From contig CAIWCD010000013.1 of the NCBI GenBank assembly GCA_903911145.1, positions 427,201 through 491,200 on the forward strand: a DNA stretch of 64,000 nt. Direction: 5' to 3'. The DNA is from an uncultured delta proteobacterium (GTDB lineage: Bacteria; Myxococcota; Myxococcia; Myxococcales; 40CM-4-68-19). A program made the translations under genes and the position numbers. Numbering within the stretch: position 1 is the stretch's first letter; each line of letters begins with the position of its first letter. The notes beneath the pieces are model-generated. The model did not search any database. It was not told the DNA's origin and saw only the letters and a list, made by a program, of their open reading frames with translations. Of this stretch, positions 1-9,488 are shown piece after piece.

Positions 1-20
1 GCGAAGAGCCCGGCGCGGGA

Positions 21-2177
21 GTGCAGTCGCGCGCCAAGGATGTCGAGCAGGAGATCCTCGAGGAGCTCAGCAGCTGGCTTGCGCCGAAGAGTCAACCGCC
101 ACCGTCCCTCAACCCCTTCCCGATGCCCGACGGGGGCGAGCCCGACGCGGTTGCGCTGCCGAGTGCGGATGAAGCGGAGAGCGCGGGCGACCTCGTCGAG
201 CGGCTCGTCGCCGAGCGCGAATCCGCCCAGAGCACGCTCCAGGCCTGGGCCGCCGAGTTGCGCCGTGCACGCGCGCGCCTCTCCGATGCGATCGATTCGC
301 TCGACGCAGGCTTCCTCATGTTCGGTCCGGATGAGCGGCTGATCGTCTGCAATCGGCGTTACCGCGAGCTCTATCCGGACATCGCGCCCTTCATGGAGCC
401 AGGAGAAACGCTCTCGGAGATCTCGCGGCGCTGGCTGGCCTCCCTCGGCGGCGTCGCGCCCGATGGCCAGACGAGCGAGGCCTGGATCGAGCGGCGCCTG
501 GCGCAGCATCGTCACGAGCCGCGCGAGCAGCTCGAGGAGCAGCACCTCGGACGGTGGATTCGCATCAGCGATCGCAGCACGCAGGACGGTGGTCTGGTCA
601 GCCTGCACACCGACATCACGAGTCTCAAGCAGCAGGGAGAAGAGCTGCGGCGCGCGCGCGATGCGGCGGAGGCGGCGAATCTCGCGAAGAGCGAGTTCCT
701 CGCCAACATGAGCCACGAAATCCGCACGCCGATGAATGGCGTGCTCGGCATGACCGACCTCGCGCTCGACACGACCCTCACGCCCGAGCAGCGCGAATAT
801 CTCCAGCTCATCAAGACATCGGCGCGCAACCTGCTCGGCGTCATCAATGACGTGCTCGACTTCTCCAAGCTGGAAGCGGGCCGGATGACGATGGAGAAGG
901 CCGAGTTCTCTCTCTCCGACGCGCTCGAGGGGGAGCTGCGGACGCTCGCGGTGCGCGCGCAGCAGAAGGGACTCATCCTGCGCTTCGGCTGGAACTCCGA
1001 GGTGCCCGATGCGCTGACCGGCGACCCACTGCGGCTGCGGCAGATCCTCGTCAATCTGCTCGGCAACGCGATCAAGTTCACCGATCGAGGAGAGGTCGTG
1101 CTCTCGATTTCGCCCGCACCGATGGATGGCGACGCGGGCGACATCGTGCGATTGCGCTTCGCTGTGCGCGACACGGGAATCGGCATCGCCGAGGAGAAGC
1201 AGCAGCAGATCTTCGAGGCGTTCACGCAGGCCGACAGCTCGACGACGCGCCGTTTCGGCGGCACCGGTCTGGGCCTGACGATCTCCTCCCGCCTGGTCGA
1301 ACAGATGGGCGGCAAGCTGAAGGTGGAGAGCGAACCCGGACAAGGGAGCACGTTCTCGTTCGTCGTCGCATTCGGACGCGGAATGGTGTCGCGCAAACCG
1401 AGTTCGTTCGAGAGGCTGCAGGCGATCAGCAGCGCCGCGATCGGCGTGCGCCTGAATGTGCTCATCGCGGAGGATCAGCCGGTCAACCAGCTCTACGTGC
1501 GGCGGCTGCTCGAGACGCTCGGCCACGCGCCGACGATGGTCACCAACGGACGGGCCGCGGTGGAGGCCTGCGCGCGCGAGCGGTTCGACCTGGTGCTGAT
1601 GGACGTGCAGATGCCCGTGATGAATGGTCTCGACGCGACAGTGCAGATCCGTGCGCACGAGGCGGCAGCAGGCCTTGCGCGCACGCCGGTCTGGGCACTG
1701 ACGGCGCACGCGATGGCCGGCGACGAGGAGAAGTGCCGTGCGGCCGGGATGGACGGCTACCTGACCAAGCCGCTCGATCGCAGCGCACTGCTCGGCGCGC
1801 TGACGGCCGTCGCGAACAACCTCGACGAAGCGTCGCGAACGGCGACTCGAGAAAGGCCGGTCCACGACCTGCAGGCCGCGCTGGATGCGCTCGGCGGCGA
1901 TCGCGCGCTGATCAAGGAGCTCGCGCAGCTGGGGCTCACGGAGCTGCCGACCCTCGTCGCCAATATCCGGACAGCGCCTGGTCGTTCGGCGCGAGTGAGC
2001 GCCGCACATTCGCTCAAAGGGGCTGCGGCAAACCTCGCGCTGCCCAGACTGAGCCAGGCCGCGAGCTCGATCGAACTCGCGACGGATGAAGCGCAGCTCG
2101 TCCCGCAACTGGACCGTCTCGATGAGGAGGTCGCGGCCGCGCTCGACACGCTGGGCGCTCTCGCCCGCACGCCGTGA
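21..2177 (+). CDS. Hybrid sensor histidine kinase / response regulator with C-terminal Hpt
   Basis: Phosphorelay signalling protein, 718 residues from the GTG at 21. The frame stays open to the window edge, so the true start may lie upstream. Order of parts: N-terminal coiled region (about 50-90), PAS-like sensor (about 90-205), HisKA dimerisation box NMSHEIRTPMNG with phospho-accepting His232, HATPase domain with DTGIGI and GGTGLGL boxes (about 320-460), receiver domain (about 480-600) with Asp528 in LMDVQMPVMNG, and an Hpt domain (about 620-718) with His663 in AAHSLKGAA. All four phosphotransfer residues are present, so an intramolecular His-Asp-His relay is expected. No transmembrane segment is seen in the part present, so the kinase looks cytoplasmic. 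The signal sensed and the final partner are unknown. Confidence 0.93.
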   Translation: MQSRAKDVEQEILEELSSWLAPKSQPPPSLNPFPMPDGGEPDAVALPSADEAESAGDLVERLVAERESAQSTLQAWAAELRRARARLSDAIDSLDAGFLMFGPDERLIVCNRRYRELYPDIAPFMEPGETLSEISRRWLASLGGVAPDGQTSEAWIERRLAQHRHEPREQLEEQHLGRWIRISDRSTQDGGLVSLHTDITSLKQQGEELRRARDAAEAANLAKSEFLANMSHEIRTPMNGVLGMTDLALDTTLTPEQREYLQLIKTSARNLLGVINDVLDFSKLEAGRMTMEKAEFSLSDALEGELRTLAVRAQQKGLILRFGWNSEVPDALTGDPLRLRQILVNLLGNAIKFTDRGEVVLSISPAPMDGDAGDIVRLRFAVRDTGIGIAEEKQQQIFEAFTQADSSTTRRFGGTGLGLTISSRLVEQMGGKLKVESEPGQGSTFSFVVAFGRGMVSRKPSSFERLQAISSAAIGVRLNVLIAEDQPVNQLYVRRLLETLGHAPTMVTNGRAAVEACARERFDLVLMDVQMPVMNGLDATVQIRAHEAAAGLARTPVWALTAHAMAGDEEKCRAAGMDGYLTKPLDRSALLGALTAVANNLDEASRTATRERPVHDLQAALDALGGDRALIKELAQLGLTELPTLVANIRTAPGRSARVSAAHSLKGAAANLALPRLSQAASSIELATDEAQLVPQLDRLDEEVAAALDTLGALARTP

Positions 2178-2201
2178 ACCACGTTCAACCGAGCGATGCG
2201 A

Positions 2202-2621
2202 CTACTCTGCCGAGAGTCCGGCCGCCGTTACGATCAACCGGCAGAGTCGCTCGTGGTCCGCGAGCATGCTCGTGAACTGGAAGGCGCCGCGCCGGGTCCG
2301 CACTGCGTAGCTGGTACCGACGAGACTCGGATGCACGTCGACGCCGAGGATCTCGCTGAACGCGATATGCCGCTCGACGCCGATGGTGCGGACAGTGAGC
2401 CCACGCTCGCCGACCGTGTATGCGAGCCGTCCGTAGAACCAGGCGCAGGTGCTGAAGAGCAGAATGAAGAACGCGGCCGAGCAGAAGGTCGAGCCGCTTG
2501 CGCCGCGATACTGGAGGAGCATGCAGAAGATCGCGATCCAGAGCGCGTCGGCGGCCAGCACCAGCGCGCGCAGGAGCATCCGGGTGCGAAACGTTTCCGG
2601 CGCTGGAGTCGATCGCTCCAT
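2202..2621 (-). CDS. Small membrane protein with PH-like (YdbS/bPH type) C-terminal region
   Basis: 139 residues from an ATG. Two hydrophobic segments (about 15-35 and 43-63) form a hairpin. They are followed by a soluble part rich in beta strands (YTVGERGLTVRTIG, then IAFSEILGVDV, YAVRTRRGAF). That layout resembles small bacterial PH-domain membrane proteins, in which a two-helix hairpin precedes the PH fold. The assignment rests on layout only. The gene lies between the hybrid kinase and glnE, divergent from glnE. Function unknown. Confidence 0.6.
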   Translation of the reverse strand: MERSTPAPETFRTRMLLRALVLAADALWIAIFCMLLQYRGASGSTFCSAAFFILLFSTCAWFYGRLAYTVGERGLTVRTIGVERHIAFSEILGVDVHPSLVGTSYAVRTRRGAFQFTSMLADHERLCRLIVTAAGLSAE

Positions 2622-2727
2622 GCCGCAACGATAGCGACGAGGCGGGGCCGAGGCAAACGCGGTTGATGTCGCGGCCGCACCCGGCGCATGGTTCGCTGCG
2701 GATTTCGCAGTCGGCGAGAGTGCAGAC

Positions 2728-5700
2728 GTGAACGAGCGCGCGCGGTTCCACAGCTACGAGGAGCCCGAGCGGGCGCAGCGCGTCGTGCAGCGACTCGCCG
2801 AGACGGCGGGGCTCGGCGAAACGGCGCTGCGAAGGCTCGAGGAACTCTGCGCCAGTTCGGCGGATCCCGATGGCGCGCTCCACGGCGCCTCGCGCGCACT
2901 GCAGGCCCGGCGTGAGGCGCTCGGCGGCCCGGCGCGAGAGAGTGCCCTCGAGGCGCTGGTGCAGATCGCCGCGGCCTCGCGCTTTCTCGCCATCCATCTG
3001 GCTGCGCGGCCAAGGCTCCTCGATCTGCTCGCGCAGGCTCGATTCGCCAGGCTCTCCCGCTCGGCCGCGAGCGCACAGAAGGCCGCGCTCCAGCTCTTGC
3101 GCGGACTGAATCCGAGCGACCCGACCGACATCGATCGCCTTCACGTTCGACTCCGCCAGCACAAATTTCGCGAGGTGCTGCGCATCGCGCTGCGCGATCT
3201 CTCTGGCCGGGCGATGCTGCCGGAGTCCGCGGCCGAACTCGCGCACCTCGCATCCGCCTCGTTCGAGACGGCGCTGCGATTCCACTACCGTCGTCTCTGC
3301 GCCCAGCACGGTGCGCCGCAAGGTCGAACCGCCGACGGAGCGAGCGGCTTCTGCATTCTCGGCATGGGCAAGCTCGGCGGCGAGGAGCTCAACTTCTCCT
3401 CCGACGTCGACGTGCTCTACCTCTACGAGCAGGACGGCCAGACGCAGGGAGGCCCGGCCGGCTCGCTCGATCACTTCGCGTTCTATGCGCGGCTCGCCGA
3501 GGACGTAACCCGCGCGGTCGGCGCGGCACTCGACGGAGGATTCGTCTTCCGGGTCGATCTCGATCTGCGTCCAGAGGGTCGCGCCGGTCCGATCGTCAAT
3601 TCGCTGCGCGGTCTCGAGATCTATTACGAGGCGCAGGGCGCTGCGTGGGAGCGCTTCGCCTGGCTCAAGGCGCGGCCGATCGCAGGAGAGCTGCGCGTGG
3701 GCGACGAGGCGCTGCGGCGCCTGCAGCCGTTCGTCTATCGCAAATATGTCGATCTGCAGGCCATCGAGGCGATGCGCGCGCTCAAGGCCCGCGCCGAGCG
3801 CGAGTCGGCCAAGCGTGGCGGGCTCGATCTCAAGCTTGGCCCTGGCGGCATCCGCGAGGTCGAGTTCTTCGCGCAGGCGCTGCAGCTGCTCCACGGTGGG
3901 CGCGACGCGAATCTTCGAGAGCGGAATACGCTGCGTGCGCTCGACCGGCTGCTCTACGCGGGCCTGATCACCGCGCGCGATCGCGACGCGCTCTCCGAGG
4001 CCTACCTGCTCCTGCGCAAGCTCGAGCATCGCGTGCAGATGGTCTCAGAGAGGCAGACGCACCAGATGCCGACCGAACCGCAGGAGCGCGAGCGGCTCGC
4101 ACGACGGAGCGGTTTTCTCTCGGCGCAGGCGCTCGAGGCCGAACTCTCCCGCCATCGCGCACAGGTGCAGGCCCGCTTCTCTGATCTGCTTCGCGTCGCG
4201 GGCGGCGAGCCCGACCCAGTCGACAACAGCGCGCAGATCGCGGCCGACCCGCTGGTCTCTGCCGAGGACCTGACCGAAGCATTGCGGCGCCTGGGGTTCG
4301 CCGATCCGGAGAGCAGCACTGCTGAATTCGCGCGGATGCGCAAGCGCCGTGGAACGCCCTTCTCGCCCTCGGCACCGCCCGAACTCGCTGCGGGCGCGGC
4401 CTGGCTCGTCGCCGAGATCGCGAAGGTCCCCGACCCCGACCGCGCCGCGCGCCACCTCGCCGATCTCTTCGGACAGCTCGCGGAGCCGCAGGCCACGTCG
4501 CGTCTCTTCGCCAGCTCCCCGCGCACCGCACGGCTGTTGCTCTCCCTCTTCGGCTCGTCCGATTTTCTCTCTCGCTCGTTGCTGCGCCATCCCGAGCTGA
4601 TCGATCAACTCGTCCATCGCGGCTCGGCGCCACTGTCACGCGAACGCAGCGAACTGCGCGCAGCGCTCCATGCGCGACTCGCTGCGCATCCGGCCGACGA
4701 CGTCGAGTCCCAGCTCTCGGAGATGCGCCGCTTTCACAATGAGGAAGTGCTGCGCATCGGACTGCACGACGTCGCTGGCGCGCTCGAGCCGGAGGCCGTG
4801 GGCACGCAACTCTCGGACCTCGCCGACGTCTCCGTCGAGGCGTGTCTGGCACTTGCGACGATGGAGATCGAGCGGCGCGACGGCGCGCTCGTTCGTACCG
4901 ATGTCACGCAGCCCGCGCCCAGTCTGGTCGTGATCGCGCTCGGCAAACTCGGCGGCAGAGAAATCGGCTACCACAGCGATCTCGATCTCATCTTTCTCTA
5001 CGCAGGCGACGGCGAGAGTTCCGGGCCGCGCCACGCCAGCGCGCACGAGCAGTTCGCGCGCATCGCGCAGCGGATGATCAGCCACCTCTCGATCCCGCTG
5101 CCCGAGGGGATCCTCTACCGCATCGACACGCGGCTCAGGCCGAGCGGCAGCGCGGGCCCGCTGGTGATCTCGTTCGATGCGCTCGCGCGCTACCACAGCG
5201 CCCCCTCGAGCAGCGACGCCAGCAAGCGCAGCGAGACGCCGAAGATCGCTGGTGCGGGAGAGAGTGCTCCGCGCGTCGCGTGGCTCTGGGAGCGGCAGGC
5301 GCTGCTGCGGGCGCGCGCGGTCGCGGGCGATGCGGGGCTGTTCGCGCGAGCAGAAAGAGAGGTCCTCGAGCAGAGCCTGTTTCGTCCGCTCGATGCGCCA
5401 GCCCGCGCCGAGGCTGCTCGCGAGCTGCTCTCGATGCGCGAGAGAATGGAGCGCGAAATTGCCGCTGAGTCGCACGCGCGATACAACTCGAAGGTCGGTC
5501 GCGGAGGTCTGGTGGACGTGGAGTTCGCGGTGCAGCTCCTCCAATTGATCCATGGCCACGCCCATCCTTCGATCCGCATGCAGAGCACACCCGGCGCGCT
5601 GCAGTCGCTTGCGCAGGAAGGCCTGCTCGAGCCCGCCGAGGCCGATCCTCTCGCGCGCGGCTGGCGCTTCCTGCGGCGACTCGAGAGCCGCCTGCGCATC

Positions 5701-5907
5701 GTTCGCGATCGGCCGATCGACCATCTGCCCACCGAGGGGCGCGAGCTGGTTCTCCTCGCGCGCCGACTCGGCTACAGCGGAGCAGCCGATGCGGCCACAA
5801 GCGCCCTGCTCTCCGACTACGCCCGCGCCACCGCCTCGGTGCGCGCGGCCTTCCTCCGCGTCATCGGCCGATTTCTGCCGCCCGCCGCAACCGAAAGCTC
5901 AACGTGA
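2728..5907 (+). CDS. glnE: Glutamine synthetase adenylyltransferase / deadenylase
   Basis: Bifunctional enzyme that adds AMP to, or removes it from, a tyrosine of glutamine synthetase in response to PII signalling, tuning ammonia assimilation. The product has 1059 residues from GTG, longer than the roughly 950 of E. coli. It shows the two expected nucleotidyltransferase domains. The N-terminal (deadenylase) domain has GMGKLGGEELNFSSDVDV with metal-binding Asp226 and Asp228. The C-terminal (adenylylase) domain has ALGKLGGREIGYHSDLDL with Asp751 and Asp753. Each is followed by a helical GlnD/GlnE-type region (PGGIREVEFFAQ and RGGLVDVEFAVQ). The stop overlaps the next start by 4 bases (GTGA), suggesting co-translation with the response regulator downstream. 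No glnA or glnB is nearby. Confidence 0.97.
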   Translation: MNERARFHSYEEPERAQRVVQRLAETAGLGETALRRLEELCASSADPDGALHGASRALQARREALGGPARESALEALVQIAAASRFLAIHLAARPRLLDLLAQARFARLSRSAASAQKAALQLLRGLNPSDPTDIDRLHVRLRQHKFREVLRIALRDLSGRAMLPESAAELAHLASASFETALRFHYRRLCAQHGAPQGRTADGASGFCILGMGKLGGEELNFSSDVDVLYLYEQDGQTQGGPAGSLDHFAFYARLAEDVTRAVGAALDGGFVFRVDLDLRPEGRAGPIVNSLRGLEIYYEAQGAAWERFAWLKARPIAGELRVGDEALRRLQPFVYRKYVDLQAIEAMRALKARAERESAKRGGLDLKLGPGGIREVEFFAQALQLLHGGRDANLRERNTLRALDRLLYAGLITARDRDALSEAYLLLRKLEHRVQMVSERQTHQMPTEPQERERLARRSGFLSAQALEAELSRHRAQVQARFSDLLRVAGGEPDPVDNSAQIAADPLVSAEDLTEALRRLGFADPESSTAEFARMRKRRGTPFSPSAPPELAAGAAWLVAEIAKVPDPDRAARHLADLFGQLAEPQATSRLFASSPRTARLLLSLFGSSDFLSRSLLRHPELIDQLVHRGSAPLSRERSELRAALHARLAAHPADDVESQLSEMRRFHNEEVLRIGLHDVAGALEPEAVGTQLSDLADVSVEACLALATMEIERRDGALVRTDVTQPAPSLVVIALGKLGGREIGYHSDLDLIFLYAGDGESSGPRHASAHEQFARIAQRMISHLSIPLPEGILYRIDTRLRPSGSAGPLVISFDALARYHSAPSSSDASKRSETPKIAGAGESAPRVAWLWERQALLRARAVAGDAGLFARAEREVLEQSLFRPLDAPARAEAARELLSMRERMEREIAAESHARYNSKVGRGGLVDVEFAVQLLQLIHGHAHPSIRMQSTPGALQSLAQEGLLEPAEADPLARGWRFLRRLESRLRIVRDRPIDHLPTEGRELVLLARRLGYSGAADAATSALLSDYARATASVRAAFLRVIGRFLPPAATESST

Positions 5908-7970
5908 GTGAGCCGCTCGCCGGACACACCATCCTGCTCGTCGAAGATGATCGGGCGTTGCAGCGCGCGATGGCCGAGGCGCTCACTGACGCCGGCTTCA
6001 CCGTGCTCGCTGAGCGTGACGGCGAGTGGGCGCTGCGCACGTTCAACCAGCGCCCGGTCGATCTCGCGGTGCTCGATATGCTCCTCCCCGGCAAGGGGGG
6101 ACTGCTTGTCGCCGAGGAGATCCGCAAGTCACCGCGCGGGGCACAGCTGCCGATCGTCATCTCGACCGGACTGATGCGCAGCGCGCGCAGCCGTCGGGAG
6201 TTCAGTGAGAAGCTCGGCGCGAGCGGCCCGCTCGAGTGGCTCGACAAGCCGTTCGAGCCCGGCCAGCTCGTCGCGCTCTGCCAGCAGTTGCTCAAGCTCA
6301 CGCCCGAGCAGACCGATCCCGATCAGCGCAAGAGGCGACGCGAAGAGGAGCGGCTCGCATCGAAGTCGCAGGCTCCCCGCCTCGCGTCCGATGCCGATCA
6401 CGAGGAGGCGAGCGGCGTCGAAGATGAAAGCCAGGCACGCTTCCGCGGCGCAGCACTGGTGCGCGGCGATCTGCGCGACACGCCGTTTGCCGAGGTCCTC
6501 TCGCAGCTGCACCGCTGGCGAGCCACTGGTGCGCTCCTGCTGCGTTGCGGGCCGATGAAGAAGATCGTCTACGTCAAGGAGGGCACGCCGCTCTTCGTGC
6601 GCTCGAACATCCTCGGAGAGTGCCTCGGGCAGGTGCTGGTGCGCGAGAGGATGATCACGCTCGAGGAGTGCGCGCAGTCGCTCAAGAAGATGGCGGCGCA
6701 GAAGCGCCAGCAGGGCACTGTGCTCATCGAGATGGGCTGCATCTCGCCGGCGAATCTCGCGTACGCGCTGCAGCTGCAGCAGGAGACGAAGCTCTACGAT
6801 CTCTTTGCGTGGCGCGAGGGCGAGTACAACTTCAATCCACGCGCGGAGGCGCCGCCGTCGCTGATCGCTCTCGAGGGAACGAGCGCACGGACGCTTTTCG
6901 AGGGAATCCAACGGGCCTATGAGCCCGAACGCGCCGAGCAGGAATTGGGTGCCGCTGAGGGAGCTGCGGTGCGCCTCTCCGATGAGCCGCTCGATCGATT
7001 TCAGGAGATGGGCCTCGAGGCCGATCACGCGCGCTTCTACTCGTTGATCGATGGGCGGCGCACAGTGCGGGAGTTGCTCGCGCTCGCGACTCTGCCGACG
7101 GGCGAGGCGCAGAAGCTTCTTCTCGCGCTCAAGTGCGCGAACATGATCCAGCTCGGTGCGGCGGGCCGGGCGAGCAACCAGGCGGCAGGCGGCACGCGGC
7201 CGCCAGGTGCGGCACGATCGGTGCCGACTCCGGTACCACCGCCGATCGGCGAGATGCCCGAGCGCGCATTGCCAGCGCCCGAGCTCGCGCTTCGCCAGCA
7301 GGTCGAACGGCTTGCCGCACGGGCACAGGATCTCCGCCGTGGCTCTCTCTACGACACGCTCGCGATCGCGACGAACGCGAACGACGCCGAGATTCGCGCG
7401 GCCTACGCAGAGAAGGCCAAGGAGCACCATCCGCATCGCCTCGGCCCCGACGCGACCGCGGAGATGCGCAGCCTGGCAGAGGAGATCTTCGGCCAGGTGG
7501 TCCACGCGCACGAGGTTCTCGCGGACAGTGCGCGACGGGCAAAATACGACGCGGAACTCGGACAGGGGAACGTGCGCAGCGACTCTGACGACGTCGCCCG
7601 GATTCTCGCTGCCGAGCAGCGTTTCCGAGAGGGAGAGGAACTGCTCAAGCAGGGCAAGCCGCAGCTGGCGCGCTCGGCGTTCGTCGAGGCCACCAAGCTC
7701 TATCCCGATGAGGCCGAGTTTCACGCCTGCCTCGGCTGGGCGAGCTGGCTGTCGTCGGCACGCGATGACGCGGGAGAGAATGTCGCGCAGACGCATCTGG
7801 CGCGCGCGCTGCAGCTCAATCCGCGGATGGATCGTGCGTACGTCTTTCGCGGCAACATCGAGAAGGCGCGCGGCAACACGCGCAAGGCGGAGGCGGAGTT
7901 CGAGAAGGCGCTCCACTGCAATCCTGCTTGCACCGAGGCCTTGCGGGAACTGAAGCTCGCGCGCCAATGA
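5904..7970 (+). CDS. Response regulator fused to DUF4388, J-like domain and TPR repeats
   Basis: 688 residues, GTG start overlapping the glnE stop. Parts in order: receiver domain (about 5-130) with acceptor Asp58 in LAVLDMLLPG; charged linker; a DUF4388/PatA-type domain (about 181-330, GDLRDTPFAEVLSQLHRW...) common in multidomain regulators of myxobacteria; a low-complexity Pro/Ala linker (about 420-455); a J-like domain (about 480-555, YDTLAIATNANDAEIRAAY); and C-terminal TPR helices (about 570-688). The J-domain loop reads HPH (509-511) instead of the HPD that stimulates Hsp70, so normal co-chaperone activity is doubtful. A cytoplasmic scaffold switched by phosphorylation is a reasonable inference. 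The partner kinase is not identifiable here. The stop overlaps the patatin start (ATGA). Confidence 0.88.
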   Translation: MSEPLAGHTILLVEDDRALQRAMAEALTDAGFTVLAERDGEWALRTFNQRPVDLAVLDMLLPGKGGLLVAEEIRKSPRGAQLPIVISTGLMRSARSRREFSEKLGASGPLEWLDKPFEPGQLVALCQQLLKLTPEQTDPDQRKRRREEERLASKSQAPRLASDADHEEASGVEDESQARFRGAALVRGDLRDTPFAEVLSQLHRWRATGALLLRCGPMKKIVYVKEGTPLFVRSNILGECLGQVLVRERMITLEECAQSLKKMAAQKRQQGTVLIEMGCISPANLAYALQLQQETKLYDLFAWREGEYNFNPRAEAPPSLIALEGTSARTLFEGIQRAYEPERAEQELGAAEGAAVRLSDEPLDRFQEMGLEADHARFYSLIDGRRTVRELLALATLPTGEAQKLLLALKCANMIQLGAAGRASNQAAGGTRPPGAARSVPTPVPPPIGEMPERALPAPELALRQQVERLAARAQDLRRGSLYDTLAIATNANDAEIRAAYAEKAKEHHPHRLGPDATAEMRSLAEEIFGQVVHAHEVLADSARRAKYDAELGQGNVRSDSDDVARILAAEQRFREGEELLKQGKPQLARSAFVEATKLYPDEAEFHACLGWASWLSSARDDAGENVAQTHLARALQLNPRMDRAYVFRGNIEKARGNTRKAEAEFEKALHCNPACTEALRELKLARQ

Positions 7971-9403
7971 GCCTGCTCGAGAGCCGCTTCACCGAGTTGC
8001 TGCCGCTGCACGAGATGGAGCTGCGGCTGGCGCGCGCCACGATCGCCGCGATGGGGCGGCTCGATCGCAAGGACGAAGCGACTCTGCGCTATGCACTCTC
8101 TCTTGCGCGCGTGTGGCTCGTGCGCGCGCCGGACGGCCGCGACGTCGCGGTCTCGGGAAATCTTCGTGCGTATCGCGCCCGACTCCACGACCTGCTCGCG
8201 CCGCTGCTCGGCTCGGATCGCACCCGCCTTCCCGAGGCTTTCGAGCTGCAGGCCTCGGCCCGTGTGGCAGGGCCGCTCGCGCGCACCGCGCTCACCGAAC
8301 TTGATCGCGACCTCGGTCATCGCCTGCCCGCGGCTGCGCTCGATCGCGAAGTCCGCGAGCGTCATCTCGTGCTCGTCTGCGGCGGCGGCGGCGGCACCGG
8401 CTACGTCCACCTCGCGGCGTTCGCGCTCCTCGAGTCTGCCGGCCTGCATCCATCGCTCATCGCAGGAAGCTCGATGGGCGCCGTGCTCGGCCTCTTTCGC
8501 GCACGCGAGAAGCGATTCGATCTCGCGCGCATCCCCGAGATCCTCAGCGAGCTGACCTATCGCAAGATCTTCCGCATCACCCCGCAGGCGTCGCAGTACG
8601 GCCTGCCCGGCGCGATGCGCATTCGCCTGCGCGAGGCGGTCGGCCACTGGTTTCTCCATCCGGATGGCAGCCCGCTGCGCCTGTCCGAACTCGCCATCCC
8701 GCTGCTCGTCACCGTCACGGGGATCCGCCGCGGCCGCCTCCCGCGCCCCCTCGAGGAGTACGAGCGCCTCGTGCGCATCTCCGATCCCGACCCGAGCAAG
8801 TGGGGACTCGGGATGGTTGCTGCAAACATGCGCGGGATGGTCGCGGCCTTCACGGAGCTCATCCAGATTCCAAATGTCGCGCAGAAGCTCGTCTTCGGCG
8901 CCAGCGAGGAGACACGACAGGCCGATGCGCTCGATGCGGTCGGCTTCTCGGCGTCAGTGCCCGGCGTGCTCCACTACGACGTGCTCCGCGATGATCCGCG
9001 CATGCACGAGCTGCTCACCGGGCTGCTCGCGCGCCACGACCTCCTCCGGCTCTGCGACGGCGGTGTGGTTGACAACGTGCCCGCCCGCTCAGCGTGGCGA
9101 TTCGTCCAGCGCGCGGGTCTCCCTGGCTCCGGCAGCCGCAACACGGTGACGCTCGCGCTCGACTGCTTCGCGCCGCGGCTTCGCACGCCGCTCTGGCTTC
9201 CGCTCCAGCAGATCGCCGCCGCGTCCGTCTCGCGCACGCGCAACTACGCGCACGTCTACCATCCGTTCGAGCGCACTCTCTCTCCGCTGCAGATCCTCCC
9301 CAGCCCGCGCGCGCTCGAACAGATCATCCGGTCGGCGAAAGAAGAGCTGCTCGAGGAACTGCCGGTGCTCCAGCGACTGCTCGAACCGATCCCTGCACTC
9401 TGA
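7967..9403 (+). CDS. Patatin-like phospholipase
   Basis: Predicted Ser-Asp dyad lipid acyl hydrolase, 478 residues from the ATG at 7967, chosen because it overlaps the upstream stop as ATGA. A TTG 39 bases upstream is an alternative. The Gly-rich oxyanion loop CGGGGGTG starts near residue 139, the nucleophile elbow GSSMG contains Ser169, and the catalytic Asp364 lies in LCDGGVVDNVPA. The first 130 residues are a helical extension seen in longer patatin proteins. No signal peptide is visible, so it probably acts in the cytoplasm or on the inner face of the membrane. It is the last gene of the glnE unit. Confidence 0.9.
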   Translation: MSLLESRFTELLPLHEMELRLARATIAAMGRLDRKDEATLRYALSLARVWLVRAPDGRDVAVSGNLRAYRARLHDLLAPLLGSDRTRLPEAFELQASARVAGPLARTALTELDRDLGHRLPAAALDREVRERHLVLVCGGGGGTGYVHLAAFALLESAGLHPSLIAGSSMGAVLGLFRAREKRFDLARIPEILSELTYRKIFRITPQASQYGLPGAMRIRLREAVGHWFLHPDGSPLRLSELAIPLLVTVTGIRRGRLPRPLEEYERLVRISDPDPSKWGLGMVAANMRGMVAAFTELIQIPNVAQKLVFGASEETRQADALDAVGFSASVPGVLHYDVLRDDPRMHELLTGLLARHDLLRLCDGGVVDNVPARSAWRFVQRAGLPGSGSRNTVTLALDCFAPRLRTPLWLPLQQIAAASVSRTRNYAHVYHPFERTLSPLQILPSPRALEQIIRSAKEELLEELPVLQRLLEPIPAL

Positions 9404-9429
9404 AGCGAGCCCCTGCGACGCTGCATCGC

Positions 9430-9458
9430 TTGGCCCCTTCTCCGCATCGTGCTATGGG
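9430..9458 (+). promoter_or_regulatory. Possible sigma-70 promoter of ilvE
   Basis: TTGGCC (9430-9435), a 17-base spacer, then TATGGG (9453-9458), 30 bases before the ilvE ATG. The -35 matches 4 of 6 consensus bases and the -10 matches 3 of 6. An AAAGG ribosome site lies just before the gene. Weak on sequence alone. Confidence 0.3.
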
Positions 9459-9488
9459 CGCGCCCACCCTCGATAGAAAGGCTAGTCC

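Noticed and set aside
2185..4029. A 614-codon frame on the - strand across the start of glnE
   Set aside because: It opposes a well-supported glnE; only the 139-residue membrane protein in another frame (2202-2621) looks real.
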